Positions 1-11,798 of a stretch of 64,000 nt of DNA are shown here, one piece after another. Numbering within the stretch: the stretch's first letter is position 1; each line of letters starts with the position of its first letter. Location: NCBI GenBank assembly GCA_016617785.1, contig JADILM010000001.1, positions 3,844,001 through 3,908,000 of the forward strand, given 5' to 3'. The notes below the pieces were generated by a model. The model did not search any database. It had not been told where the DNA came from and worked only from the letters and a program-made list of their open reading frames with translations. This DNA is from Sporobolomyces roseus (taxonomy: Eukaryota; Basidiomycota; Microbotryomycetes; Sporidiobolales; Sporidiobolaceae). The position numbers and the translations under genes were made by a program.

Positions 1-383
1 GAGATAGCTCTACTCCAACCTGAAGTTTACAGTGAAAGCTATAGGCAGTGTTGACGCGGAGTACAGGTGTTGAAGTGGGAATAGGAGAAAATGACAACAT
101 TCCAATTCCTCAAATTTCGGAGAGGAGAGACTCGAAAAATGAACAACCTCAGAACCCGCTACTTTTGCGACAGGCTGAGAGCGAGAGTCACGCTCGATAG
201 TAAGCACTGAAAAGGGAGCCGGATCGGTTTGAATTGGCTCAGAATATCGACGAAAGTTTGACGAAACAAATTCTCTCTCCCTCGCAAACGATGCAATCTC
301 AGGCGCTTCGCCTCTAAGCTCTACCGCACAAGCTGGAGCAGGATACAACAACAGTATTCCGACATTTGCGTCGATGACTCCTT
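1..383. other. 3' flank of the glutaredoxin gene
   Basis: An open frame of 125 codons on the minus strand starts across the glutaredoxin stop codon, but it has no recognisable similarity. It is most simply the 3' UTR and flank. I see no other gene here. Confidence 0.4.
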
Positions 384-1757
384 TCATATTCGATTCCGCT
401 TCACCCCTAGCTCGTCCAACATCTTCGAAAATCCTCCATTCTCTATCAGTCTCTGCAGATCATCGAATCCACCTATACTTCTGGACCCCACTACGATGTT
501 TGGAAATGTGGAATGAAGAGTCTTGCGCTTGAGTAGGGCTTGTAACGATTTGGCATCAGCTGCGAAATAGAGGACTAGTGTCAGCTCTGTGGAGATGAAC
601 AGGAAGCGAGGATCTGGGCAGAAGCGCAGAGATACGGAGAGGCCAAGCGAAAGGCAGGTACGTACGACGTTGATCTATTTCTATAATATGAGGTCTAGGT
701 ACGAGTTTCATCGAATCTAACAGTTCCTTTGCTTTTCTAGAATATCTGTCGAGGAGAAGGTTTGAGCAGCGTCAGCGAGCATCCTGCATATCGCCGCCAA
801 ATAAGGAATAGGTTCGACTCACTCGCAAGTAGTTTTCGAGAAGACGACGACCGGGATCCTTCGAACCAATTTCTCAACCTGTACCTCCAACGCACTCTTC
901 CCCCATTCATTGACCATACTCCCATAAACTCTCGCCCATCCTTCACTAGCTTTCCTCATACCCTCCTCATCGCCTCTCACTCGATCCCGCAAAGGTAGCT
1001 TGTCGATGAAATCCTTCTCCTTTGCTTCTTTCAATAGTTTCTCCGTATTGATTCGATCTTCCTCATCCAAGTACACCCATGCATTCTCCAAGATGTGCTC
1101 TTTTAGCACTTTTGAGTTATGATGAGCCTCCTTCTCCGCGAGTGTCCGTTTCGAGAGGATAGGATCGTCGAATGAACTGTCTGCATCTTTTCTCATATCG
1201 ACCTGACCCAAATAAACTCCAGTTCCTACAATCCCGCTACTCCATTCAATACTTCCACCTCCCAGTACTCCCGTCCCAAGTTTAGCCTTTCCTCTCTTCC
1301 TCTTCGACATTGTTGGTACTTCCAAACTCATCGCTTCGACTCCTTTCTCAACTTCCCATCGACTCCTCCTCTTGCGATACAGCCATCCTTCGAGTCCATC
1401 AGGATACAATCGATCTGTGATATCCCCATAGTTCTTCGGTGTCGATGCGAGGATCTTCTCTCTCGCATTTCCTAATCCAACATGATCTCCCCAATTCCTC
1501 ACTGCATCCGGATGAGTACCCCAGGCTAACGGTGAGTGTCTCGGGGTTGTGTTGTCTGGTCGTAGAGTGAGGTAGAGGAGGAGGAGAAGGAAGGAGAAGA
1601 GAGAGAATTGGATTCGACGAGGATAAAGTTGGAATCGGTGTCTGAGTTTGAGGAAGAGAGGGAGGGCGAGCAATCGGCGTATTGGGAGTGGCAAAGATGA
1701 ATGGAGCTTTGTAGAGTTCGATTGAGAGTGTGTGGAAGAAGGGAGAGGAAGCATCAA
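384..1757 (-). CDS. membrane-anchored glutaredoxin (Grx6/Grx7-like)
   Basis: Three exons (823-1757, 666-745, 384-559) join in frame to give 396 residues. A hydrophobic segment of about 15 residues near residues 49-64 (FSLFSFLLLLLYLTL) follows an arginine-rich N-terminus and looks like a type II signal anchor. The glutaredoxin fold occupies roughly the last 100 residues: VVVFSKTTCEYS carries the active site and spans intron 1, and NIVVGSRSIGGFDDL carries the TVP-like and GG glutathione-binding elements. The active site is C-E-Y-S, a monothiol pattern like the CxYS of yeast Grx6/Grx7, which sit in the ER/Golgi. Family knowledge suggests a role in redox or iron-sulfur handling in the early secretory pathway. 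About 230 residues separate anchor and domain, much longer than in yeast, and match no domain I know. The catalytic cysteine codon is the last complete codon of exon 1; the split codon for the next residue crosses the intron. Confidence 0.88.
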
Positions 1758-2706
1758 AGTTGAATGATCGAGATTGAGGTTGAAGAAGTTGGAGTGTCGT
1801 CTATTCGATTACTGATATACTATATTAGGTGATACAACATATAAGAGAGCGTTTGAGGAGTTCGTTGGCGTATGAAGTGATTGGAGAGAAGGAAAGAGTT
1901 TGATGAACCTCTCTCGCTTCTACACCTCACTCGCTTCTGCTGAATACTACCAGAAATTGTCAATAGCTCTACTTTCAGCTACGGCAGCCGCTCACAGCTT
2001 CATCGGATCAGTTGTCGCTCTCCTCGCCCACTCTTCGAATTTGACCTAGCAATAGCTTGACTGCTTCAGTCTCGCTTCGGGGGTGGATGAGGACCTCCTT
2101 GAAGGGTCAGATAGTCAACGAGCTTCTATGTATGCGCTTCTGAGCCGAGTATCAACGTGAAAACGGTCAACGACAGCTCTTCGCAGATTCTGAGATCTTC
2201 GGGCGTCCTCTAGCAGTCCTCTACAATTAGTTTGACAAGAGCGTTCTTTCTGTTCAACGATCTAACAGATACTAGACCGACACTCTCTCAGCTGAATCAA
2301 GCATGGACGGCACAGGTCAGCTAAGCTCTCGTCGGAAGACTTGTGTATTCAGAGATTCGTCGACGGAAAGAACACGATTTGACCCTGGCAGTGGCCTTCA
2401 CCCAAACAGCACTTATGTATACGTCAGACAGGAGCTTCCATTTGTCGGCTGAGCTCGCGAGCACGAGCTCAACTCGTCGAGATATCCTCCGAGTTGTTGT
2501 GATCAGTCGAAAGTAGAAATGTTGTTGCAGCGGAATTGCACATCGTAGGGAGATACAGTATTGAGAGAGGGGAGGGGGAATCGAAAGCGGTTCGTTTGTA
2601 GGTATCAAGCGTTCATTCTCTGTTCATACTCTGTGAGAAACGAAACGAGTTATTAGCGGCGAAAGGTCTCGAAGTAGAGCGGGCCACTCACTCTTCGTCA
2701 AGCCTT
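1758..2706. other. intergenic region, glutaredoxin promoter side
   Basis: About 950 bases between the glutaredoxin start and the F-box gene stop, both genes being on minus. The half next to 1757 should hold the glutaredoxin promoter. Short open frames exist on both strands (for example 2321-2608 minus) but none resembles a known protein. Confidence 0.4.
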
Positions 2707-5589
2707 TCAAGCACTCACTCCTACACCATGAGTCTCAAGCAGATCTTCCACTTCCTCATCTTCTTCAAAAGCATCTTCGATTCGATTCTCTTTCTCGTCC
2801 GCAACAATGAGTGCATCGACGTCCAATTCACCACGTTGAGCCTTGTGGGTCTTGATCAATGCTTTCATTTGAGCTTGTTCGTCCGTCAGGAAAGCTTGAA
2901 CTTCCTCCTCCTCTTGCTCTTCGACTTGATTCTCCGATTTCTCGATGAGTCGGTCGACAGCGATCACTCCGTGACTCGCGGATTTAGCATAGCGAATCGT
3001 AGGTACTGTATAGTAGCTCGTGTTGAAACCGTCGGAATGGTATTCGAAAGCGTGTCGAGTCTACGAAAAGTGAGGGAGAGTCAGCGAACTTTTCGTGAGC
3101 GAGGTTGATGTCCTCCACTCACCATCTCACTCCAAGTCATCCCAGTCGTTTTCGAAGGTTTGACGACAGGAACCGTGTTGAGCCAAGAGTAACTCGGTGA
3201 GTATTTGAGGTGGTCGTGACATCCTTGACAATCAAAGTTCGCTCCTAATTTATCCAACTCTTCAATCGTCTCTTTCGAATCTTGCTGACCAGTTTCTTTC
3301 AGAATTCGTACTTGAGTTTGTAGCCATTTCTCCGGAACAGCGTTGCGCAAACCGTGGACGACAGATTCACGGTTCGAGGAATAGTACGAGAGCCAATCGA
3401 GAGGAGTTTGACGGGGAGTAGTCGATTTGAACTTGGCAGTGAAGCGGGAGAGGAGAGTATCGAGATCATTGGGAGAGATGGTAGAGGAGTCGTCGATGTC
3501 GAGAGAAGTCGTGTGGTCCCCGAAACGAGAGTAGTCTCGAAGAATCGGTTCGGGGAAATGAATCGACTTTCGAAGGTCTTCCGATACAGGGTGAGATACC
3601 TCGTCGTAGGCCTTGATGAGATTTCGAGCAAACTCCAGCTGAATCCATCTCTTGACTTTGAAAAGTTGCGAGTTGATCTCGTCGAGAGAGTTGTGCCAGA
3701 TCTCTTCGTCGATCGTCGAATCCTCCTCCTTCCAGAATAGCTGTACGGCGGGAATACTGAGGAAGAGATTGAAGGGAGGGAACAGCTTGTCGTTGGCGTC
3801 GTCTCGGAGAGCTTCGAAGAAAGGTTCGATTTTCCTGCGGCGTGAAACTACTCGATCTGCCGCCTCCACCTGAAGTCGATCTCTCTTTGACAATTCAACA
3901 TCTTCGATGATCTTGGCAGAGATACGGTTCCAGACTGAACAGAGGGAAAGAAGTCAGTCACAGCGAGAACTGGAGAATGGAAAAGACGAACTGATCGGAG
4001 TGAGAGGAGTCGGTTGATCGAGTAAATGTTGTACTCTCCACATGCGAGCAATACTACAGCTGTCAAGATACGGGTGAGCGAATGTTGACGAGGTATTCTC
4101 GGAAGAAGATTGAGGAGCTCACTCTCTATCATCATATCCGAGTTCGACTAGTTTCGCTTTGATTCTGCTCCGTTTCCAATCGAGAGTCAGTCAACGGATG
4201 GAGATATGAGAGTAGAGAAACAGTGAACACACGCTGCAGTGCGAGCTTGACGAGCAGCAGCATCTTGATCTTTGCGATCAGCAGCTGAAGAACGTTCCCA
4301 CAATGCGAGTTTCGTTCCATCCTGCACCGTTCAAGAGACTCGATCAGCTCACAGACGATAGAGAGTTGAGAAAAGAACTACTAACCTGAAATGCATTTTG
4401 GACGAGAGCTTTCCTTTCGACCAAGTAAGCGTCGAGTTCTTCCTGAGCTGCCGCCATCGATGTCTTCCCTTTCGCTTCTGCAACTTCTCTTCGCAACTCG
4501 ATGACCTTGTCGTTGACTTCGTTCGCTTCTGCTTTGTAATGGTAGCCTAGTTTGAGAGGAGGAGAAAGGATGAGGTTTGAGTTGTAGGTTCGAAAAGTGA
4601 ACGAGACTCACGTTTTCGATTCCAGTTGTGGTTCGTAGGTCCTTGATGAGTGTAAAGCGAGAGATTCGGCAAGTTGGAGACGCAAGATTTGATCTGAGTG
4701 CGAAGACGAGTTGCGAGAATAAGGCTATCGGAGAGAATGAGAGAAGACGTGAGTGAACGATCTTGGGAGGGGAGAGCAGCTCAGGGGACTCACTTCTTCG
4801 AACGACACAGCTATAGAAGTGCGAATGATCAGCGCCAGGACCAAGCGACACGAAGAGAGTCAAACTCACTTTACACCATCTCTTGCGAAGACAATAATCG
4901 ACGAGAATAGCTCGAGGTTTCCCACATACGTGACAATTGCGTTGCCAGATGAGACTCGTGAGTTGTAAATCGTTGATGTCGTTCGATTCGAGTTCGGGCA
5001 AGTGGACTGAACGTTTGACAATGTTCCATAACCCTTTCGAACGAGTTTTCGAAGCGAACAAGGACCTCATCATTTTGTTCGCTCTTCCCAGATTCAAGAG
5101 TGAGAGAGGGTCCAGATCTTCGGCGACTGTCGACCCCAGAAGTGTGAGTCACTTGGGAGAAGGAGGGAAGAGGGAGAGGGAGGGAAACGAACTTGAGAAC
5201 CAAACATCGATTGGGAGATTCACCATTGATTGTAACTTTCCAGCTCTTCCCCTCGATACTGCTTTCCCTTTACCTCTGCTCTTACTCTTCTGCTTCGCTT
5301 CTGGAATGAACTCTTCTATAGAGGGAGAGCGACAGAGAGGGATCCGAGTGGGGTTTCAACAAAGAGAAGAGGAAGAGGGAGAGGGAGAGGGAGAGCACGA
5401 CTTACCTTCAGCATCCTCTACATAGGTATCCTCTTCCATCTTGATACTCCTCTTTGATCCAGTACTAGCAGTTTCCTCAAACTCTGATGATTCAACTTGC
5501 ATCTCTTCCTCCTCTTCCTCTCCCTCTGAACCACTCTCCTGTGCATAGCTTTTGACCTTGAGAGCTGTAGACCTCCTAGCGCGGGCCAT
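2707..5589 (-). CDS. F-box protein with paired CxxC (putative zinc-binding) motif
   Basis: This multi-exon gene starts at an ATG at 5589 with an acidic N-terminus and ends in an acidic Glu-rich tail. After a basic linker comes a clear F-box, LPIDVWFSIAEDLDPLSLLN, followed by LGRANKMMRSLF. A segment of the kind found in the expanded F-box families of basidiomycetes follows: W-N-I-V, then LPELESNDINDLQLTSLIW, then CHVCGK and WCKLCR as two CxxC pairs that probably bind zinc. A 17-nt microexon (4794-4810) supplies the last cysteine. The C-terminal 270-codon exon (3081-3893) has a further CxxC (CQGC) and no other recognised domain. F-box proteins recruit substrates to SCF (Skp1-cullin) ubiquitin ligases; the substrate here is unknown. 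Exons between 3894 and 4700 are placed only roughly. Confidence 0.78.
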
Positions 5590-5994
5590 GAGGGTGGTTC
5601 GAGGTTGTCGAGGTTGAAAGTGAAAGTGACTTGGAGAAAGAGAGAGGCTCGAGTTTTCGCAACTTCGAATTTCTTGTCTCGATCGCATTTCCATACAGAG
5701 GCAATGCAGGTAACACGTTGCGGGCGAACATGTGATCAACCTTCGAAATTTCCTCAATAATTCGAACTTTCGAAAGCGATCAAATTTGCTCTTCGCGACT
5801 CACAGCAATCGATGATCCTGCTCACTCTGATGCCCCCGAGAAGACTCGAGCGCACCACGAGACTGTATGTGATTGGCTGTGCACCGGTGTTCGAGAGAGC
5901 GAGCTGTGAGAGGGAGATTTCGGATCGTTTCGCAATTGCAACGAAAGAAGAATAAAAGAACGATCTATCAACAAAGCTGTCAAGTGCGGTTCAT
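5590..5994. other. intergenic, F-box gene promoter side
   Basis: About 400 bases between the F-box start codon and the stop of the upstream minus-strand gene. It presumably carries the F-box promoter. No further feature is seen. Confidence 0.35.
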
Positions 5995-7567
5995 CTAGTA
6001 GAGTAGGCTCGAAGCGTCGTGTTCTGACAATGAATCATCCCGAGAGGTTACCTTGTGAGGATTGCGAGGATAGGAGGGATAATGAACTTTGTTTGACCTC
6101 GAGTAGGGCTTCCTTTCCCCGAGTCCGTCCTATGAGCGACAAACCCAATCAGTCAGTAGCGAGACATCGGGATGGCGGAGGACAAGAGGGTGGTTTACAA
6201 ACCTCGCGAGTGAAGAACGAGGTGAAGTATCGCACGACTTCCAGATTCTCCTCATAGGCCAGCTCGTAGGATCTCTGATCCCCCTCAATGCCCCAAGCGC
6301 TGCCTAGAATTCGGTTCAACTCATCCTTCACCTGCACCAGCCATTCATGAATGTCGATTCTGACGTTGTCGTCCAAAGCTTTGTTGATTTCCGATTTGCT
6401 CTGATTGAATCCGAACGGTCCTTGGGTCCACGAAGCCGCTTTGTGCTCACGTAGGTGAGGTCTCATGAGTTTGTAGAGGTGATATAGAACAGACAGGGCT
6501 TCGAAATTGGTTGATTCATGCAATTCGTGGTCGAGAGCACTTCGAATGGTTTCTGCGCGTTGTACTCCGTCATCCGTGTTGCGTTGAGCGGGAGAAATCT
6601 GCTCCCTCTGTTTCCTCTTGTACTTCTTTCGGATGGCCTTATGCTGCTCACAGAGTTTGTGTGCGAGGTAGGCGAGCAAGAGAGGAGGATCCGCCACGCG
6701 GACTTTGGGATCGTGGAGGTATCCCTCGAACCCGCTTGGCAAGCTCAACTTAGTCGCTGGATCATTCGCGTCGTTTCCTTGTCTCAAGTGGACCAAGAAG
6801 CTAGAGTTGCGGGTTCAGTCGAGAGACGAGAGGGAAGAGAAGGGAAAAGATGAAGCTGCTCACCGACTTCGACCAAAGTGGAACGGATCCTCAGCTGTGC
6901 CGCTCAATCATTGGTAAGAAGATATTGCCATGTATGATTGGGATGTAAACTCACTTCGTGCAAAGATAGCTTCGAGTATAGCGTTTCTACCGTCAGTCGT
7001 GAATCCTTCGCAACCTCGAATCATAACCGGGATGGGCTGCTTGTCAAGCGTCAGCGATCCCTGATTCTTTGAGCTACTCTCTAGTGACTCACCATGTCCT
7101 CGAATTCGCGCGGTCTGAACCAAAGACCTTGGATCTTTTCGTGCAGATGGTGGATCTCGTCCGGTACACCACCCTCTTCTTCTTCCGCAGCGGACGCGAT
7201 AGCCTCCGTCCAAAGAGCAACTCCAAGACGACCTGTAAAAGAACTTCAGAGTTTGAGTGAGGAGGATGAAGCAGAGCGAAGGCGAACCTGAGAAAACTGC
7301 TTTCAGATCGACCTTGAAAGACTTGCCGACGATCTCGAGATGGCTCAGTAACTTGACACCTTCCGTGATGTGCGCTTCCATATCTCCGACCATTGCCTCT
7401 TTGCGCATCGACGTCGTAACGAGTGACTTCGAGAGAGAGGAAGACAACGCTGAGAAACTCGGGTAAAGGAACTCGATACTCCGAAGACCTCCGCGGTCAA
7501 TCTCGAGCTTGCCTTCATCGGGGACGCATCTTTGCGAGCGCGTATTGATGCAGCATACATGAAGCAT
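5995..7567 (-). CDS. unrecognised protein, multi-exon
   Basis: Four or more exons join convincingly. The first starts at an ATG at 7567 (MLHVCCINTRSQRC) and continues through a helical stretch ending FKVDLKAVFS. The join to GRLGVALWTEAIAS keeps phase across a GTTCGC...ACAG intron. A long helical exon (6149-6780) includes RKKYKRKQRE and DIHEWLVQVKDELNRILG, and a terminal exon reads to a TAG at 5995-5997. I see no signal peptide, membrane segment or known motif. The protein looks globular, helical and soluble. The exon between about 6840 and 6960 is uncertain. It lies just downstream of TMA7 on the same strand, with only 65 bases between the two coding spans. I do not recognise the family and assign no function. 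Confidence 0.6.
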
Positions 7568-7632
7568 AGGCGAGGGAAAGACGAGGCGGAAAAGTCGTTG
7601 AGTCTGAACATGAGATTCCACACCACCGTATT

Positions 7633-8571
7633 CTACTTCTTTCCACTCTTCTTGATCTGCGCAGAAGAGTCAAGAGAGGTCAGCGACGGGTCACAAGCCG
7701 AATCGATGGAGCTCGGAAGCGCGGAAAAACTCGAAGAAAGACTTACTCCAGATCCTCCTAATGGTCCTCCCTTCGCCGCCCTAGCTTGGAGATCCTTCAA
7801 CTTTGCTTGTTCAGCCTTTTGCTTCGCCTATAGATAACAACGCAGCAGTAAGCTCTCGCGTATTTCGCGATAGAATAGTGGATTTAGGCGGAAAGGTCGA
7901 TTTAGAGGAAAAGGTCAATTTACTTTGAACTGCGAGTGAGGAACACAACAGATCAATAGGTCAGTTACTCTGGTGCAAGACACAAGGATTCCGAAATTTC
8001 GACTCACGGCAGCATCATCCTCATCCTCCTCATCTTTAGGACCCTTCTTCGCGGCCTGTCAAGATTCGATCATAGTCAATGAGAATTCTCAGAAGAAGCT
8101 CGGAGACAGTATGGCGTACCTTCAAGGGCTTGAGTTTACCTCCCTGTGCAGATGGAAGGAAGTAGAGCGATGAAGAAGCGGAGGAAAGGTGAAAGAAAGA
8201 GGAAGGAGGTAGAGGGAGAAGGAGAAAAGCGACAACGACATCAGCTCGTATCCTCAAGAATCGGTGAGATCTTACTGTTGACTCCTCGGTTAGCTTGACC
8301 AGTACCCGAGATCTCTCCGTATAGTTTTCATCTTCACTCCCTAAATGACCCCTTGCAAGCGGCGAGCACTCATCCAAATCTACTACAACAAGCTTCCGGG
8401 CATCGAATCCTGAGTTGCTATCCTGTTCAAGCAGTCCCCTTGTCCCTCCGGGTTGTGTAGATCGATAAAGATGAAGAATGATAAAATGCAGTTGAAGTTA
8501 CAGCTCTTGTGTAGTGCGCGGACGGTCGCTAGTTGAGAAAGGGAGTGTAGTCTTACTTGACGTCCAGACAT
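7633..8571 (-). CDS. TMA7: translation machinery-associated protein TMA7
   Basis: Six exons (8557-8571, 8120-8143, 8008-8055, 7924-7929, 7747-7827, 7633-7656) assemble into a 65-residue protein. It begins MSGRQGGKLKPLK, continues AKQKAEQAKLKDLQ and ends GGPLGGSGIKKSGKK. Length, the lysine-rich start, the central coiled coil and the KKSGKK end all match the TMA7/CCDC72 family, which is about 64 residues in human and yeast. TMA7 associates with ribosomes; its exact role is poorly defined. Every exon is a whole number of codons and every intron is GT-AG. Exon 4 is a 6-nt microexon encoding Phe-Lys, between introns of 78 and 96 nt. No single exon is long enough for an ORF search to find. The GT64-like gene diverges from it 116 bases away. 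Confidence 0.92.
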
Positions 8572-8687
8572 GATGCTATTCGAGCAAGGGTGTGTGGTGA
8601 GAGAGAGCGAACCTTTCCCTCGCTCCTTCTTGCTCTCAACCTCTAACTTGCCTCTGATCTCTCCCTGAACTCGTACCGAATGGCTAG
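8572..8687. promoter_or_regulatory. divergent promoter of TMA7 and the GT64-like gene
   Basis: Only 116 bases separate the two start codons, so the two transcripts must share this region. No TATA box is evident. This is inferred from gene arrangement alone. Confidence 0.45.
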
Positions 8688-11443
8688 ATGACCCCACCCA
8701 TTTCTAGTCCACTCCGAGTGGATCCTAGGAGAGAACACATTCAAAGTGAAGCCTCTCCCTCTCTCCTCCTCCTTCCTCGCTCTTTTGTTGACTGACACGA
8801 AATCACTCTTCTCCCAGTCAATGTCAGCACAGATTCGACCCCTGCAACCTCAAGAGACTCATCACCGGCTAGATCCCTCTCGTCTAGGTTGATCCAGGTC
8901 ACTCCTCCAACTCAAAACACTTTCGATTTGAGATCTGGAGGTTCAGGTCGAAACTCGCCAGTTACTCCAGCAGCTTCGACGAGGATCTTCACTCCTACGA
9001 CCACTCCGAGAGTCACTTCTACATACGACAGTATCCGAGGTAGAACGGGAAGTATCGTTAGACAAACTTCAGGAATCTTCGTCAATTTGGGGAGGAGAGC
9101 GTTGGACAGTTTATGGGTACAAGATCAACCTCAACGCAAATCAAACACTCCTCGATTACACAAAGACGATGATTTACCTCCTCACCTTCGATCCCCTTCG
9201 TTGGACTCGACAAAACGACCATTGAGTCGTTTTGGTCAATTCATCGTTCTCTGTTTGTTGTTGCTTGGTTTGAGGGAGTTGATTGGAGTAGGCAGCAGTA
9301 GAGATGGTCAGAAGAGGAAGGGAAGCATCAAAGTAGAAGGAAGGAACCCCTTTGCGGTTCTCAAGGATCTCAAACCTCCTTCGTCGAGGTATTCCACCTC
9401 GATCCCTGCCCTCGATTCGACCTGGAAAGTCGATACTCGCACCTCGCTCAACACAGGCTCCCACGAAGGAAATCTAGTGAAAGGAGACGTTACGGCTGTG
9501 ATACTGCATTGGAAACGAACGGAAAATGTCAGAGTCATTCTCGCCTCGCTGTGTCAGTACGAGTTCATTGAGTCGATTATCGTATGGAACAACAATCCCG
9601 ACATAATCCTCACTTACAAGGTCCGTCTCTCTCTCTCAAGCTCGACCTTCACTTTCTCCTCGAATTTGCTCACCTCTCCCTCGGTTTTCAATGACAGTCA
9701 TTCTCATCCTCACTCTGTCCCGCCTCGAAACTTCGAATTCACAACTCTCCTCGAAACCTACTCTTCTTCGCTCGCTACCTCGCTTGTATGCAAGCTTCGA
9801 CTCCGAACTGTTTCTTTCAAGACGACGATTGGCTGGTTCAACCGATGAGGAGCTTGTATGCTCAGTTCAAGCGGGATCCGGAAGGGAGTGTTGTCGTCAG
9901 TACGAATAGTGAAGTAGCTGTATTGTATGGTTTAGAATGGTGTTTCTTTCGTAAGCTTTCGGCTCTCTCAGCAGATCGACTCGGTTTCGGAGCTGATATC
10001 CTGATTGTTCGCTCGAAACGACAGAGAAACCGCTTCACACCTGCTTCACTTGGGTTGGAACAGGAGCTTTCACCTCTCGATCCCACGTTGCTCACTTCCT
10101 CCAATCGGTCTCGACCCTCGATTACCCTCGAGACGAATTGGCTCACGCCGACAACTCGTTCACTACTTTCTTGAATCGTCCACCGTATGTCATGAGTCAC
10201 GCTTTGACGGAGATGAAGTATGGGAAAGGACATAGTGATGGAAATGGGATTCTCAGAAACAAGGATTACATCGTACGCTCCTCGACTTTCTCGCATTGAC
10301 TTGCTCAGTCCACGGATCTAATACGATGTTGAGATGCACGTAGCAAAAAGGATTGCAACACTTCGTCAAATACACGAATGCGAACCTCTCGACTCTACCC
10401 TCGACCGCACCTCTTCCCTCGACTCCCTTCTCCGTCGATATCTCGCCCTATCGTTCGACTCGATCCCCTCCCCTCGCACCTCATCCGTACTCTCATCACA
10501 CGCGGTCACCGTGTCTTCCCTCAGATACCTGTTTCTTCCTGACGAATCTCGCACTCCTCCCTCCTCCGGACGCGACCCCTTACCCAGGTCCGAACCGAGT
10601 CAAATCGTTGACGCAGTGGGAGAATCATGTTGGATTCGTAGGGAGGGGGTGGTTGGAAGGTGATACGACAGAGATGTGGAAGGAGGAGGAAAGGTGGAGT
10701 TTGGATTGGAGTTATGAGTTTGCCGTAGATGGGGATCCGAGAACTGCTTTCAGGAGTACTGATGGTGAGTTTGACCTCTCTCGCTCTATTGGAGCTTAAC
10801 TGCGAATCATGCGTTAGTGGGAACTGATGAATTGGTGTAAACTCGATCTACAGTCGCGAAGAAAGGAGATTACGTTGGATTAGGATTGATCAAACCTCTA
10901 GATCCAGTTTGGACACCGACAGTATCGCTACATTTCATACTCGAAGATGTCGAAAGCTTCTTACCTAGATTGACAATCGAAGTTAGTTTCGATGGATATC
11001 ACTGGGTGCGTTTTCGTTTGCCGCTTGACTGATCGCTCGAGGCAGCACTGACCACTCTACGTCGAGCAATCGATCAGGTGCAAGCTACTCTCGCCAACAC
11101 CGGGAGATCGACATCTCCGTGGGTCACGACGAATCTACGCTCGAGTCGACCAGATCTCTCGTTTCCGAACTCGCGATTGATTTCGCCTCTCGCCACTGCA
11201 ATTCGACGACGAGAGCAAGAATCGAACTCGTCAAAGCTAGGAGAATGGTGGGAAAGGCGAAAGAGACGAGGGGAGAAGTTGAGGGAATGTAAAGTCGAGA
11301 TCAGTAGTGAAGGTGGAGACGACGGTAGGGGCTGGAATTTCGTCAGGCTCGTTATCGCTAACGATGCTGATGAAAGAGAGATCAAGAAAGGATGGGGAGT
11401 GTACGAACTTTGGCTGAAAGCGGGAACCTCGAATTTGTGGTGA
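8688..11443 (+). CDS. GT64-like (exostosin-type) glycosyltransferase with discoidin-like C-terminal domain
   Basis: Seven exons (8688-8745, 8818-9620, 9698-9950, 10025-10272, 10344-10764, 10854-11005, 11078-11443) give 766 residues with all phases matching. After a Ser/Thr/Pro-rich cytosolic N-terminus there is one membrane segment (FIVLCLLLLGLRELIGV), as in a type II Golgi enzyme. The catalytic domain starts at VILHWKRTENV and IIVWNNN, contains the DxD-type site CFFQDDDW and continues through TCFTWVGTGAF and HADNSFTTFLNRPPYVMSHA. This order resembles the GT64/EXTL2-type domain; the family call is from motif memory. The C-terminal third contains AVDGDPRTAFRS, KKGDYVGLGLIKPLD and IEVSFDGYHW, the pattern of an F5/8 type C (discoidin) carbohydrate-binding fold. 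Sugar donor and acceptor are unknown. A last spliced exon near 11542 would stop at once, so the end is fairly safe. Confidence 0.72.
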
Positions 11444-11798
11444 GTTTCTATCGGTTATTGAACGAGATCTCGTGAATCATCTCTCCTTCTCCCCTTTCTC
11501 ACGTTTACGGGAGCTTCCATTGACTCTCTCGTTGCTTCCAGATGTATAGCTTGTAATTACCATTCAGCTCCAACATTCAAAACTACGAAAGACGGATGTC
11601 TCGTCGAGTTCCCTCGATCTCATTCGGCGATTCAAACGCACAGTCTCGTCCAGGCTTAGCACCAACGACCGTATCTCGGCGTCACTTACACTTTTCGCTG
11701 TTCGACGACGCGAAGTGATACCTCGCCCTTTTCTATCCGAATGCGCAACATTTCCCTCTTCCTTCAACATCGTCTTCCTTTCTCACAATCTCGACGAT
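11444..11798. other. intergenic, promoter of FAD monooxygenase A
   Basis: About 355 bases between same-strand genes. It holds the 3' end of the glycosyltransferase transcript and the promoter of monooxygenase A. No separate gene is seen. Confidence 0.35.

Noticed and set aside
10..387. 125-codon minus-strand open frame overlapping the glutaredoxin stop
   Set aside because: No similarity, no supporting exon structure, and it lies where the glutaredoxin 3' UTR is expected.
2302..2515. Possible small plus-strand gene (MDGTEIRRRKEHDLTLAVAF after a splice)
   Set aside because: It needs a 37-nt intron, shorter than the others here, and the product resembles nothing known.
3354..3740. Plus-strand open frames antisense to the F-box gene
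   Set aside because: They mirror a well-supported coding exon; the bias to TCGA-rich codons opens antisense frames throughout the window.
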